A stretch of DNA of 64,000 bases from Chryseobacterium bernardetii (GCF_003815975.1 NZ_CP033932.1:1426001-1490000); one strand, 5' to 3'; counted from the first letter of the stretch, positions 1 to 9,522 are shown. The notes: generated from the sequence alone by a model not told the origin. Numbers and translations are program-made.

Positions 1-974
1 GAAGATGACGTATTAAGATAATTTAAAGGATCATTAATTGTTGGGGAGCTTAGATACTTTGCGATATTTTCTTCGAAAATACAATTCCTAATCCAGTTGC
101 TGAAACTATTTTTAAGATGAATACCCCTTGAATTCTTTCTGAACTCACAATTGTCAAACAAAATTGTTGTACACATATTTCTGGCCTCAACACCTACAGC
201 ATTAGTCGTAAAATAACAGCTTCTTAACGTTTGATAATAAGTACCGTCATACAAAACTCCATATCCTTCAAACCCTTTGATGAATAAGTTATTGAGTTCT
301 ACTCTCAGCATTTTAGAAATCAGTATTCCTGTTTTGTCTGGTTTAAAACCATTAGGTTTAGCACAAAACTTATCAGGATCTTCATCGAAATATTTTCCTC
401 CCAAGGATAAATCTCTGATTATTGTTTTTCCTGTTTGTTCATGGAAGGCATCTAAATTTGTTTTAGATTGTAGAATCCTTAACAAAGGTTTATCTATATC
501 AGCAATAATAATAGAATTCAGAGAACTTTCACCATATAAGTAACCGCGCAAAGGAAGATAGAATGTATCTGTAACTTTGAATCTTCCATTGGGAATATAA
601 ATTGAAGAAATAGGAACATTTCTTTTTCTTTGTTCAAAAACAAAATCTGAAATTTTATTAAATGCGCTGGTGTCATCTGTTACTCCATCTCCCTTTGCTC
701 CAAACCATTTTATATTCAAAGATGTTTTATTAAAAACAGATTCACGAGCATAATAAACATTTGCTGCTTTTTTTCTGAAAATAATTCCATCAATAAGGTC
801 GGACTCATTGGTTGATATGTCTGTTTTATCAAGCCATTGTGTAACTTTTATATAGTTAACAATTTCATAGGTAAAACTATCCAATAATGTAATTACATCT
901 GGGTAATTGGTCAAATTTGGGCAATTTGATACAAAGAAATCTTCTGTTGTCGTTAAGTTTAAGTTGTATATCAT
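1..974 (-). CDS. Pectate-lyase-superfamily (tail-spike-like) beta-helix protein, C-terminus cut by window edge
   Basis: The visible 324 codons read open from an ATG and run off the left edge. Residues about 98-112 carry GAKGDGVTDDTSAF, the hallmark of the Pectate_lyase_3 / right-handed beta-helix family found in polysaccharide lyases, glycoside hydrolase 28 relatives and phage tail spikes. The part that follows alternates short hydrophobic strands with Asn and Gly turns (for example RSCYFTTNAVGV, then ILFDNCEFRKNSRGIHLKN), as expected of beta-helix coils. There is no signal peptide; the first ~97 residues form a separate N-terminal domain I do not recognise. Catalytic residues cannot be assigned. 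It could be a polysaccharide-modifying enzyme or a spike-like binding protein. The assignment of fold is firm; the function is open. Confidence 0.7.
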   Translation of the reverse strand, partial: MIYNLNLTTTEDFFVSNCPNLTNYPDVITLLDSFTYEIVNYIKVTQWLDKTDISTNESDLIDGIIFRKKAANVYYARESVFNKTSLNIKWFGAKGDGVTDDTSAFNKISDFVFEQRKRNVPISSIYIPNGRFKVTDTFYLPLRGYLYGESSLNSIIIADIDKPLLRILQSKTNLDAFHEQTGKTIIRDLSLGGKYFDEDPDKFCAKPNGFKPDKTGILISKMLRVELNNLFIKGFEGYGVLYDGTYYQTLRSCYFTTNAVGVEARNMCTTILFDNCEFRKNSRGIHLKNSFSNWIRNCIFEENIAKYLSSPTINDPLNYLNTSS

Positions 975-1027
975 TTTTTCTGTTTACACGATTGTTTTGT
1001 AAATTCTTGCAAGAAATTTTACTAAAA

Positions 1028-1035
1028 CAAAAGTA
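1028..1035 (-). promoter_or_regulatory. Candidate -7 box (TACTTTTG) for the beta-helix gene
   Basis: On the minus strand TACTTTTG matches the Bacteroidota consensus TAnnTTTG and would give a leader of about 45 nt. A TTTG lies upstream but only 14 nt away rather than the usual 19-20, so the -33 element is not convincing. Confidence 0.3.
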
Positions 1036-1146
1036 TTGACGGATAGCGACAAACGAAGTCGTATTATAATTAATTTTTTAAGATTTTCTGAATTAGGAAA
1101 TGATAGATAGAAACTAATTTAAAGGTTATTCTTAAGACAAAATAAA

Positions 1147-1172
1147 AATCCCTGTGCAAAAGCACAGGGATT
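1147..1172 (-). terminator. Intrinsic terminator downstream of fabF
   Basis: A perfect 11-bp stem (AATCCCTGTGC with its complement) closes an AAAA/TTTT loop, and is followed on the minus strand by a T-rich run. It lies 25 nt after the fabF stop. The + side is also A/T-rich but no + strand gene needs it. The rest of the 222-nt gap between fabF and the beta-helix gene shows only the -7 box listed above. Confidence 0.85.
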
Positions 1173-1196
1173 AATAATTTATTTTTTATTTCAGGG

Positions 1197-2438
1197 CTAT
1201 CTGAATTTTTTGAAAACTACAGTTGCATTGTGGCCTCCAAATCCAAAGGCATTACTCAATGCGAAATTGATGTTTCTTTCTTTCGCCTCACCAAATACAA
1301 TATTGAGATCCTTGGGAATACTCTCATCAATCTTGTGAAGATTAATGGTTGGAGGAATAATCCCATTCTCAATAGCCTTAATAGAAAGAATTGCTTCCAC
1401 TGCTCCCGCAGCACCTAATAAGTGCCCGGTCATGGATTTTGTAGCGCTGATATCAAGATTTTTACTTCCTTTAAACGCTTTATTGATGGCTGCTAATTCA
1501 ATTGTATCTCCAATTGGTGTAGAAGTAGCATGTGGATTAATGTAATCAATATCTTCCATATTGGCTCCTGCTTCTTTCACTGCCACCTGCATTGCTTTAA
1601 TAGCTCCAATACCATCAGGATGAGGTGCTGTCATATGGTATGCATCTGCAGTCATTGCTGCTCCGGCTATTTCAGCATAGATTTTTGCTCCTCTTGCTAC
1701 AGCATGTTCGTATTCTTCAAGAACTAATGCCCCAGCGCCTTCTCCCAGTACAAAGCCATCTCTGTCTGCATCATAAGGACGGCTTGCTGTTGCAAAATCA
1801 TCATTTCTTGTGGACATGGCTTTCATAATAGAGAAACCGCCAATTGAAGCCGGGGTAACTGCAGCTTCTGAGCCGCCACTGATGATCACTTTTGCTTTCC
1901 CGAGACGGATGTAGTTGAAAGCATCCATTAATGCTGTATTTCCTGTTGCACAGGCAGAAACTGTTGTGTAGTTGATTCCCCGAAGTCCATATTTCATGGA
2001 GATCATTCCTGAAGCCATATTGGCAATAAACTTGGGAACAAAGAACGGATTAAAACGTGGAGTACCATCGCCATTGGCAAAATCCATTACTTCCTTTTCA
2101 AAAGTCCACATTCCGCCCTGTCCTGTTCCCCAGATCACTCCTGAATCGAAAGGATCCATATTTTCAAGGTCCAAACCGGAATCCTGTATAGCTTCTGCAG
2201 AGGCGTACATTGCATATTGTGTGAAAAGGTCACTTCTTTTGATTTCGTTGTGGGTAAGATGTAGTTTTGGATCAAAACCTTTTACCTCACAGGCAAAGTG
2301 TACCTTAAATTTTTCTGAATCGAAATGAGTGATTAGCCCTGCTCCGCTCACTCCGTTAATACTGTTTTGCCAAAATTCTTCGACATTATTTCCCAAGGGT
2401 GTCACGGCTCCCAATCCTGTAATGACAACTCTTTTCAT
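1197..2438 (-). CDS. fabF: Beta-ketoacyl-[ACP] synthase II
   Basis: Elongating condensing enzyme of type II fatty acid synthesis in the cytoplasm; it condenses malonyl-ACP with acyl-ACP. The full 413 residues match the family length. The catalytic triad is visible: nucleophile Cys163 in SACATG, His303 in NPHATST and His339 in MTGHLLGAAG, with Lys334 before it. The C-terminal GFGGHNA motif (residues 399-405) is intact. It stands alone, without acpP or rnc next to it, and is 187 nt downstream of a thiolase gene, so it may be a second copy serving a special lipid rather than the essential housekeeping enzyme; that is an inference. A strong terminator follows. Confidence 0.93.
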   Translation of the reverse strand: MKRVVITGLGAVTPLGNNVEEFWQNSINGVSGAGLITHFDSEKFKVHFACEVKGFDPKLHLTHNEIKRSDLFTQYAMYASAEAIQDSGLDLENMDPFDSGVIWGTGQGGMWTFEKEVMDFANGDGTPRFNPFFVPKFIANMASGMISMKYGLRGINYTTVSACATGNTALMDAFNYIRLGKAKVIISGGSEAAVTPASIGGFSIMKAMSTRNDDFATASRPYDADRDGFVLGEGAGALVLEEYEHAVARGAKIYAEIAGAAMTADAYHMTAPHPDGIGAIKAMQVAVKEAGANMEDIDYINPHATSTPIGDTIELAAINKAFKGSKNLDISATKSMTGHLLGAAGAVEAILSIKAIENGIIPPTINLHKIDESIPKDLNIVFGEAKERNINFALSNAFGFGGHNATVVFKKFR

Positions 2439-2625
2439 ATTAGTTGATTGTTTAAAACTGATTAGATTTTATGAGGCAAAAGGTTTTTCCCCATATTTAT
2501 TTCACTACTTTTTTTATCATTCTGTTTTCCGTTTGCAATATTATCATTTTTCTTTCGCTGCAGACGAATAAACAGGTATATTATTTATAGCATAATGAAT
2601 ATTTCTATGTAAAAATAGTTGATTA

Positions 2626-3894
2626 CTACTTTTCCAAGATCATTGTTATACCTTGTCCACGAGCTGCACAGATCGAAATAAAGCCTTTTCCGCTTCCTTT
2701 TTGGTTCAGAAGTTTGGCTAATGTGGCTATTATCCTTCCACCTGTTGCTGCAAAAGGATGGGCAGCTGCCAGGCTTCCGCCTTTTACGTTCAATTTGTCT
2801 CTGTTGATCTTTCCAAGGGCCTTTTGTAATCCGAACTGTTTGGCCAGATCATCATTTTCCCAGATTTTGATAGTAGCCAGAACCTGAGCGGCAAAGGCTT
2901 CATGTATTTCATAATAATCAAAATCCTCAAGATTCATTCCCGCTTTTTCTAACATTCTTTCTGCCGCAAAAACAGGAGCCAATAGTAGATTCTGTTTGTT
3001 TTCTACGTATTCTATTCCTGCAAGTTCAGAGAATGTGATATAAGCCAGGATAGGAAGACCATTATCTTTTGCCCATTCTTCACTGGCTAATAAAACAGCG
3101 GAAGCACCATCTGTAAAAGGTGTAGAATTCCCTGCTGTGAGCGTTCCATTTTGTTTATCAAAAGCCGGTTTTAACTGAGATAATTTTTCAAGGCTGGTAT
3201 CGCGACGCAGATTATTGTCATTATCAAGGCCGAAAGCAGGCGTTATCATATCCTCAAAAAATCCCTCATCATAAGCTTTCGCCATATTCTGATGACTTCT
3301 AAAAGAAAGCTGGTCCTGATCTTCTCTTGAAATGTTGTAGAATTTGGCCGTTATTTCTGTATGTTCTCCCATCACAAGACCTGTTTTAGGTTCCTGGCCT
3401 TTATAAGGAACAGGCATCCAGTCTTTGAGTTTTGGATCTAATAGCTGTTTGAGTTTTCCAAATGCAGATTTCTCTTTATTGGCTTTTAGAAGCGCCCTTC
3501 TCAATCGGGGAGAAGATTCGAAAGGAATATTGCTCATTGCTTCTACACCACAGGCAATACCACTTTCTATTTGTCCAAGGGCAATTTTATTCCCGATATA
3601 GATAGCCGCTTCAATTCCTGTATCACATGCCTGCTGAAGATCGCATGCGGGAGTAGCAGGGTTCAGAGAGGTATTCATTACGGTTTCCCTGATGAGGTTA
3701 CTCTCAGAGATATGTTTGATAACCGCACCGCCGGCAACTTCTCCAAGTAATTTACCTTTTAATTGATAGCGGTCTATTAGCCCGTTCAGGGCAGCCAGTA
3801 AAAGATCCTGGTTCCCTTTTTCGGAATAGGCGGTATTCATTCTGGCAAACGGGATTCTGTTGTATCCTACAATAGCCACTTTTTTTGTTTCCAT
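2626..3894 (-). CDS. Acetyl-CoA C-acyltransferase (thiolase, FadI-like)
   Basis: Thiolase, last step of fatty acid beta-oxidation (or the reverse condensation). Key residues are present: nucleophilic Cys90 in QQACDTG, His331 in YYEIHEAFAA, His379 in AAAHPFAATGGR and the second Cys409 in ICAARGQG. At 422 residues it has the longer FadI-type form rather than the ~390-residue AtoB form. It starts 10 nt after the stop of the TetR gene and is surely in one transcript with it, so acyl-CoA-responsive control by that regulator is plausible (inference). No hydratase/dehydrogenase partner is adjacent, which leaves the physiological substrate undecided. Confidence 0.88.
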   Translation of the reverse strand: METKKVAIVGYNRIPFARMNTAYSEKGNQDLLLAALNGLIDRYQLKGKLLGEVAGGAVIKHISESNLIRETVMNTSLNPATPACDLQQACDTGIEAAIYIGNKIALGQIESGIACGVEAMSNIPFESSPRLRRALLKANKEKSAFGKLKQLLDPKLKDWMPVPYKGQEPKTGLVMGEHTEITAKFYNISREDQDQLSFRSHQNMAKAYDEGFFEDMITPAFGLDNDNNLRRDTSLEKLSQLKPAFDKQNGTLTAGNSTPFTDGASAVLLASEEWAKDNGLPILAYITFSELAGIEYVENKQNLLLAPVFAAERMLEKAGMNLEDFDYYEIHEAFAAQVLATIKIWENDDLAKQFGLQKALGKINRDKLNVKGGSLAAAHPFAATGGRIIATLAKLLNQKGSGKGFISICAARGQGITMILEK

Positions 3895-3904
3895 ATTATT
3901 TAAT

Positions 3905-4510
3905 TTATGATGGAAGAATTGTGAGTTCCTGATCGATCATATCTTTGACCTTATCCAAAGCCTGATTCAGAAATTTTTCATCATCCATAGTTTTTGAAAG
4001 CAAAATTCCGCCTTCTATGAGCATGATAAAAAGTGAAGCATACTCATCAGCTTTCGCCGAAGATTTCAGTTCACCGTTTTTCTGTCCCTGAATAATGACT
4101 GCTGTTATCTTTTCCGTCCATACTGTAAATGATTTCTGAACATACTTTTTAAGCACAGGAAAAGAATCATCAGCTTCTGTGGCAGCATTCATCAGTGGGC
4201 ACCCTCCATTTGAAAAGACTGAGCGCCAGTTTTTCCTGTAGAATGCTACAAAAGCATGGAGTTTTTCCGTTGAGGTTGGATACTGATCACCAAGTGAATG
4301 GCTCATTACCTTACTCAGCAGGCCTGCATTGTATTTATATACTTCAACGGCTACCTCATCTTTATTCTCAAAGTTTCCATAAATACTTCCTTTGGTGAGC
4401 CCGGTAGCTTGAGTTATATCTGAAAGGGATGTAGCATTATAGCCTTTGGTATTGAACAAAGCTGCTGTTTTCTCAATGATAAATTGTTTTGTCTTTTCTG
4501 CCTTTGACAT
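3905..4510 (-). CDS. TetR/AcrR family transcriptional regulator
   Basis: 201 residues with an N-terminal three-helix DNA-binding domain: FIIEKTAALFNTKGYNATSL, then ITQATGLTKGSIYGNF as the HTH (residues about 31-47), followed by the typical NKDEVAVEVY. The C-terminal ligand-binding half resembles the YxaF/LmrA/RutR-like group in which a WRSVFSNGGCPLMNAATEAD stretch is common. It is the first gene of a two-gene operon with the thiolase, and a 24-bp palindrome lies 32 bp upstream of its start, so autorepression is likely. Inducer unknown; a fatty acyl-CoA would fit the neighbour. Confidence 0.9.
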   Translation of the reverse strand: MSKAEKTKQFIIEKTAALFNTKGYNATSLSDITQATGLTKGSIYGNFENKDEVAVEVYKYNAGLLSKVMSHSLGDQYPTSTEKLHAFVAFYRKNWRSVFSNGGCPLMNAATEADDSFPVLKKYVQKSFTVWTEKITAVIIQGQKNGELKSSAKADEYASLFIMLIEGGILLSKTMDDEKFLNQALDKVKDMIDQELTILPS

Positions 4511-4531
4511 TTTAAATACTTAAGTACGATG

Positions 4532-4565
4532 CAAATATACAAAAATATACCAAACGGTATATTTT
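4532..4565 (-). promoter_or_regulatory. TetR operator overlapping the operon promoter
   Basis: Positions 4542-4565 form a perfect inverted repeat with 10-bp arms, AAAATATACC and GGTATATTTT, around AAAC. Directly downstream on the minus strand, 4532-4539 reads TATATTTG, a match to the TAnnTTTG -7 box. The operator would therefore cover the spacer between the -33 and -7 elements, a position that blocks polymerase. No good -33 TTTG is seen at standard spacing. Confidence 0.75.
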
Positions 4566-4624
4566 ATTTTAAAATTAAGTCTGAGAACTTAAAGGATCCC
4601 AGACTTATTGTATAAAATATCTCC

Positions 4625-5041
4625 TTAAGCTAAAGTGGCATTCAAAGTGATTTCAAAATTGAATGCTGCGCTTACAGGACATCCTTCCTCTGCGATCTTG
4701 GCATATTTCTGAAAATCTTCTTCAGAAATTCCAGGAATTTTTGCCGTAAGGGTTAATTCAGACTTTGTAATTTTTCCAATGCTCGGGTCAAGGGTAATTA
4801 CCGAAGTGGTGGTTAATTCTTCAGGAGCGTAACCTGCCTGGGAAAGTTCAGCACTTAATTTCATGGTAAAGCATCCGGCATGGGCAGCGGCCAGTAATTC
4901 TTCAGGATTGGTACCCACACCATCTGCAAAACGGCTGTTAAAAGAATACTGAGTCTGGTTTAAAGTAGTGCTTTGCGTAGTGATATGTCCTTTTCCTTCT
5001 TTAATTGTACCGTTCCAAACGGCTGTTGCGTTACGTCTCAT
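4625..5041 (-). CDS. OsmC family peroxiredoxin
   Basis: 138-residue OsmC/Ohr-superfamily protein that reduces organic hydroperoxides in the cytoplasm with a two-cysteine mechanism. Both cysteines are present: Cys57 in [10 protein letters not shown] and Cys121 in [11 protein letters not shown], the pattern of the OsmC (not Ohr) branch. It is transcribed away from the AraC gene on its left-to-right neighbour and separated from the TetR gene by about 115 nt that carry the TetR operator. Stress-inducible in relatives; no regulatory site of its own is obvious here. Confidence 0.9.
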   Translation of the reverse strand: MRRNATAVWNGTIKEGKGHITTQSTTLNQTQYSFNSRFADGVGTNPEELLAAAHAGCFTMKLSAELSQAGYAPEELTTTSVITLDPSIGKITKSELTLTAKIPGISEEDFQKYAKIAEEGCPVSAAFNFEITLNATLA

Positions 5042-5241
5042 ACTGTTGGATTTTGATTAATATTAATTGATATTGATGTAAAAATAATTCCATGATGAAA
5101 ATTATCCTGTATAAAGATACAAAAAAGCTTTATTTGAGGCAGATTAAATTGTATAAACCGGATTTTATTCTGAGATGCATATCAAAGCTGGGTAAAAAAA
5201 ACATCAAATATGTTTTTACATTGATATTATTTTATCAAATT

Positions 5242-5255
5242 TACAAATATTTGTA
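5242..5255. promoter_or_regulatory. 14-bp perfect palindrome upstream of the AraC gene
   Basis: TACAAATATTTGTA is self-complementary and ends 35 nt before the AraC start codon. It could be an autoregulatory operator or part of the promoter, but such AT-rich palindromes also arise by chance. Confidence 0.3.
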
Positions 5256-5290
5256 CTGCGACCGGTATTATAACTTTTTAAACAGCCTGT

Positions 5291-6169
5291 ATGAACTGCC
5301 TGGAAAATATTCTTAGAGAAATAACTCCACTATCTCCTGAGGATAGTTTTCTGGTATTTGACAGGATTAAAGAGTCTTTTGATTTTCCCTATCATTATCA
5401 TCCGGAAATAGAAATTAACTTCGTGTACAAAGGTAAAGGGTATCGCAGAATGATCGGAGATCATACAGGTGAAATTGGAGATATAGAATTAGTGTTAGTT
5501 GGCCCCAATTTACCTCATTGCTGGGCAAATTATAGATGTAAATATAAAAAGACCCACGAAATTACCATACAGTTTAATCAGGACTTTTTTAATCAGACGC
5601 TGATGCAGAAAAATATCCTGAAACCTATCAATAATCTTATTAAAGACTCAATCAGGGGGATCTTATTTTCTAGGGAAACCGCTGAAAAACTAAAAGATTC
5701 GTTTCTCAATCTGTCAAAAATGAACAGTTTTGAATCCTTTATAGAAATTATGAAGATTCTTAATGAACTGGCTGTTGCAGAAGATAAAGTACTTTTATCT
5801 TCCTACAGTATTGATTCCGAAACTTTTGATGATAATGATAAAATGAAGGTAATCCATGACTTTGTCCATAAGCATTTTGAAAATAAAATCACCCTGGACA
5901 ACGTAGCTTCACTGGTCAATATGAGTAATGTAACCTTCAATAGATTCATTAAAAAAAGAACAGGAAAAACATTTATCAATTACCTTAATGAAATCCGTAT
6001 AAGCTATGCTGCCCGGTGGCTGATGGAAAAGAATCTTACTGTTTTTGAAATTGCTTTTGAGGCCGGATTTAATAATATTGCAAACTTCAATAAAGTTTTT
6101 AAATCTATTAAAAAGACCACTCCAACCGAGTTTAGAGAACAATTTAAGGGAGTGAAGAAAATAGAATAA
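5291..6169 (+). CDS. AraC family transcriptional regulator
   Basis: 292 residues. The N-terminal ~130 form a cupin-like sensor domain (FDFPYHYHPEIEINFVYKGKG with the H-x-H-P-E pattern, and LVLVGPNLPHCW). The C-terminal ~100 hold the two AraC HTH motifs: ITLDNVASLVNMSNVTFNRF and LTVFEIAFEAGFNNIANFNK, ending in TPTEFREQF. It lies directly upstream of, and in the same direction as, the N-glycan utilization genes, so it may sense a sugar from that pathway and activate susC; there is no direct evidence for this. The start chosen is the first ATG giving an intact cupin domain. Confidence 0.87.
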   Translation: MNCLENILREITPLSPEDSFLVFDRIKESFDFPYHYHPEIEINFVYKGKGYRRMIGDHTGEIGDIELVLVGPNLPHCWANYRCKYKKTHEITIQFNQDFFNQTLMQKNILKPINNLIKDSIRGILFSRETAEKLKDSFLNLSKMNSFESFIEIMKILNELAVAEDKVLLSSYSIDSETFDDNDKMKVIHDFVHKHFENKITLDNVASLVNMSNVTFNRFIKKRTGKTFINYLNEIRISYAARWLMEKNLTVFEIAFEAGFNNIANFNKVFKSIKKTTPTEFREQFKGVKKIE

Positions 6170-6544
6170 TATCTTCCAGTTATTTACAAACTTATCAATC
6201 ATAATCCTTTAAAAACAATTATATTTTTCCTATCCAAGCTTGAAAAATTACAAATAATTCCTCTTTTTTGGGTTGTTGTCTTTTGATTTAATACATTGAT
6301 ATTTAGTTTGTTATTGGTGTTTCTGTTAATTATATGAAAAAATAATATCGTTTTATGATAAAATAGTATTATATCGGACTGTTTACAAAATTTAGATTTG
6401 TTAATGTGAATTAAATCTTAACAAAACTTTAAATAATTTAATACATAAACAGCAAAATTTTGCTGAAAAAAACAATAATTTAATTTGTATTGAAAATAAA
6501 GTGATGTCATTGATTCTCAATTAAATCTAACGAATCTATACCTT
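6170..6544 (+). promoter_or_regulatory. Regulatory gap before susC with a candidate promoter
   Basis: A very AT-rich 375-nt gap. The best promoter is TTTTG (6458-6462), 17 nt, TTAATTTG (6480-6487), one mismatch from TAnnTTTG and slightly short in spacing, giving a leader of about 50 nt before susC. No terminator for the AraC gene, hairpin riboswitch or small ORF is evident. Confidence 0.35.
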
Positions 6545-9508
6545 ATGAGAAAAGCAGTTATACCCGTTCTGTTAGTTTTTTCACTTACTGCAAATGCACA
6601 GGAGAAAAAATCAGCCGACACTACGAAGACAACCAGTATTGAGGAGGTCGTAGTCACCTCTTTGGGGATTAAAAGACAGGCTCGCGCACTTACTTATTCC
6701 AGTCAGCAGATTGGAGGAGATGAGCTTACAGAAGTGAAAACGCCCAATTTTTTAAACTCTATCAGTGGAAAAGTTTCCAATGTACAGATCAATAGAACTA
6801 ACGGTGTAGGAAGTTCGGTTAGGGTTTTAATGAGAGGAAATAAATCAGCCAGTAGTAGTCAGCCTTTATACGTAATAGATGGTATTCCCATTATTAATAG
6901 TGTTGGTAAGGCTCCAGAGGCCAGCCAATACTCTACAATGCCAGATGCAGGAGATGTTTTAAGTTCCATCAATCCAGATGATATTGAAAGTATCAACTTC
7001 TTAAAAGGAGCTTCCGCTTCTGCTCTTTATGGATCTATTGGAGGGAATGGTGTAATTCTGATTACTACAAAAAAAGGAAAAGTAGGTAAAAGCTCTATAA
7101 GTTACAATACTAGCTTTACAGTAGATCAGGCATATAGCCTTCCTAAATTACAGCATAGTTATCTGTCTTATGATCCGGCAGTCTCTGGACAAACTCCTGG
7201 CATTTCCAATGAAAGCTGGGGGGCGAAAGGAGCTTCTAAGGATCATCTCAAAGATTTTCTACAAACTGGTACAACATGGGTTAATAGCCTTTCTTTCCAG
7301 TCAGGAACCGAAAAATCAACAAATTATTTCTCAATAGGAAATACTACGAATAAAGGGATTATTCCTTCTTCTTATTTCGATCAGTACAATGTCTCTTTTA
7401 GAAACTCAAGTAAATATCTGAATGATAAATTAACCTTGGATGCTAATTTTATTGGCTCTTTACAAAACAGTATCAATAGACAGACTCCCGGTGTTTCTTT
7501 TTCACCATTGGTGAGTTTATACTGGCTGCCAAGAGGAGTAGACTTTGATCAATATAATAATAGTAACTATTCTTTTATAGATAAAACAAGATTATTACCT
7601 GCTCAGAATTGGTGGGCTATAGGAGCAGATGGAAAATTCAACGGAAATCCTGCAACACAAAACCCTTACTGGATATTAAACAGAAATAAAGTTACTGTTA
7701 ACAATAAAAATACTTATAGTGCCTTATCATTGGCATATCAAATCAATCCATGGTTGTCAGCAAGAGTAAGAGGTAACTATAGCTGGAATATTACGGATAG
7801 CCAAAGAGGTGTTTCGGCATATTCTGATCCAAATCTTATAACGAGCAATGGAGAAAATGGAAGATTCCTTCAAAACAAATACGAAAACACATCTACTTAC
7901 GGAGACGTTTTATTAGTAGGGAGTCCAAAATTAAGTGAAGACATTTCATTAGATTTTACAGTGGGAGGAAGTATCAATACTTCAAGAAATACAGTTACAG
8001 AAATTGATAATGCTTATTTAGCAGCTCCAAATTTGTTTACTGTAAGTAACCTGCAATGGAATGTAAACAGGGGTGTAGGAGATGGCTTTCATAATATAAT
8101 TTATAGTACTAAAAAACAGATCCAGTCGGTTTTTGCAAGTGCATCTTTGGGATATAAGAATATGTTCTTTGTAGATATGACTTTTAGAAATGACTGGGAT
8201 TCCAGTTTGGCTTATACAGGAACTAATGGATATGATTATGAATCTGTGGGGGCTAATGCTGTATTATCTTCAATTTTTAAACTTCCTGAAGCTATTAACT
8301 TTTGGAAAATAAGAGGATCTTATGCTACTGTAGGATTAGGACTGCCTCCCAATTTGACAACCGCAACCGATCCATATAATACTGCTTACGGATATATTGT
8401 TGATGCCGGTCAGATTATATATCCTAAATATTCACTTGTTACAGATCCTGCTTTCAAAGAATTATTTGTAAAGCCGGAGCTCAATAAAACTTTTGAAGTG
8501 GGTACTGAATTAAGATTGTTAAAAAACCGTTTAAGTTTTGATATCACCTATTACAATTCAAATGCGACCAACCAGCTTTTACCTATTACCATTTCTTCTA
8601 ACTTAGGAGGTTTGCCGTCTGGTTCATATTATGTAAATGCTGGAAAGATACAAAATACAGGTTTTGAAGCTTCTCTATCCTATAAAATATTAGATTCAGA
8701 AAAATTGGGTTGGACAGCTAGTTTAAATGGTTCTGCAAACAAAAACAAAATTGTAGAATTATTTCCTGATCGATTAAATGTTAAGGACGATTTGCTCCTT
8801 GCGCTTACTGGTGGTGGAGCTTATACAAAACTTAGAGTGGGTGGATCTTTCGGAGATATCTATGGTATTAAGTTCCTGAGGGATGATCAGGGAAGAATTT
8901 TAGTAGATGCCCAGGGAAAGCCTATAGCAGATAAACAACAAATTGGTTATTTGGGTAATCCGAATCCTAAATTTATGTTAGGGTTTAATAACTCCTTTAA
9001 TATTGGAAAATTGGGAATATCTTTTCTTATTGATGGGAAATTCGGAGGTCAGGTTCTGTCTCTTACAGAAAAAGCAAATGATTTGCTTGGGGTAAGCCAG
9101 AACAGTGCTTCTGCCAGAGATGCAGGCGGAGTGTCTATCCCTAATGCTATATATGCACCAGGAACACCAAATGCAGGAGCAGCCTATACTGGATTAACTG
9201 ATGCACAAGCTTATTATAAAGCCGTAGGAGCAAATCAGGAAGGTGCAGGAATTGATGAAGCCTATATCTACAGCGCAACCACAGTAAGGCTGCGCCAGGC
9301 ATCCATAGGGTATACTTTTGATATCAATTCTAGCTACCTGAAGAATGCAACGGTAAGTATCGTGGGAACAAATCTGTTTTTCTTTTATAAAAAAGCGCCG
9401 TTTGATCCTGAGCAGGTTTCAGGAAACACCCCTGGTGGTGTAGGAGTGGATTCTTTTGGTATACCTATTACCAGATCTATCGGATTATCACTAAAAGCTA
9501 ACTTCTAA
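6545..9508 (+). CDS. SusC/RagA-family TonB-linked outer membrane receptor
   Basis: 987-residue outer membrane beta-barrel importer that takes up oligosaccharides with its SusD partner, powered by TonB-ExbBD. A signal peptide (to about residue 19, ANAQ) is followed almost at once by the TonB box IEEVVVTSLG (residues 32-41) and the plug domain (VRVLMRGNKS, LYVIDGIPI, IESINFLKGASASALYG). The carboxypeptidase-regulatory-like domain that most SusC proteins carry before the plug is absent, so this is the short form. The barrel ends in a C-terminal aromatic strand (SLKANF). It precedes susD by 14 nt. Substrate inferred from the downstream enzymes: high-mannose N-glycan fragments. Confidence 0.93.
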   Translation: MRKAVIPVLLVFSLTANAQEKKSADTTKTTSIEEVVVTSLGIKRQARALTYSSQQIGGDELTEVKTPNFLNSISGKVSNVQINRTNGVGSSVRVLMRGNKSASSSQPLYVIDGIPIINSVGKAPEASQYSTMPDAGDVLSSINPDDIESINFLKGASASALYGSIGGNGVILITTKKGKVGKSSISYNTSFTVDQAYSLPKLQHSYLSYDPAVSGQTPGISNESWGAKGASKDHLKDFLQTGTTWVNSLSFQSGTEKSTNYFSIGNTTNKGIIPSSYFDQYNVSFRNSSKYLNDKLTLDANFIGSLQNSINRQTPGVSFSPLVSLYWLPRGVDFDQYNNSNYSFIDKTRLLPAQNWWAIGADGKFNGNPATQNPYWILNRNKVTVNNKNTYSALSLAYQINPWLSARVRGNYSWNITDSQRGVSAYSDPNLITSNGENGRFLQNKYENTSTYGDVLLVGSPKLSEDISLDFTVGGSINTSRNTVTEIDNAYLAAPNLFTVSNLQWNVNRGVGDGFHNIIYSTKKQIQSVFASASLGYKNMFFVDMTFRNDWDSSLAYTGTNGYDYESVGANAVLSSIFKLPEAINFWKIRGSYATVGLGLPPNLTTATDPYNTAYGYIVDAGQIIYPKYSLVTDPAFKELFVKPELNKTFEVGTELRLLKNRLSFDITYYNSNATNQLLPITISSNLGGLPSGSYYVNAGKIQNTGFEASLSYKILDSEKLGWTASLNGSANKNKIVELFPDRLNVKDDLLLALTGGGAYTKLRVGGSFGDIYGIKFLRDDQGRILVDAQGKPIADKQQIGYLGNPNPKFMLGFNNSFNIGKLGISFLIDGKFGGQVLSLTEKANDLLGVSQNSASARDAGGVSIPNAIYAPGTPNAGAAYTGLTDAQAYYKAVGANQEGAGIDEAYIYSATTVRLRQASIGYTFDINSSYLKNATVSIVGTNLFFFYKKAPFDPEQVSGNTPGGVGVDSFGIPITRSIGLSLKANF

Positions 9509-9522
9509 ATTATAATACTACA

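Noticed and set aside
5092..5316. 74-residue open frame on the + strand before the AraC gene
   Set aside because: Low-complexity, Lys/Tyr/Ile-rich translation of AT-rich intergenic DNA; it overlaps the AraC start region and has no domain-like features.
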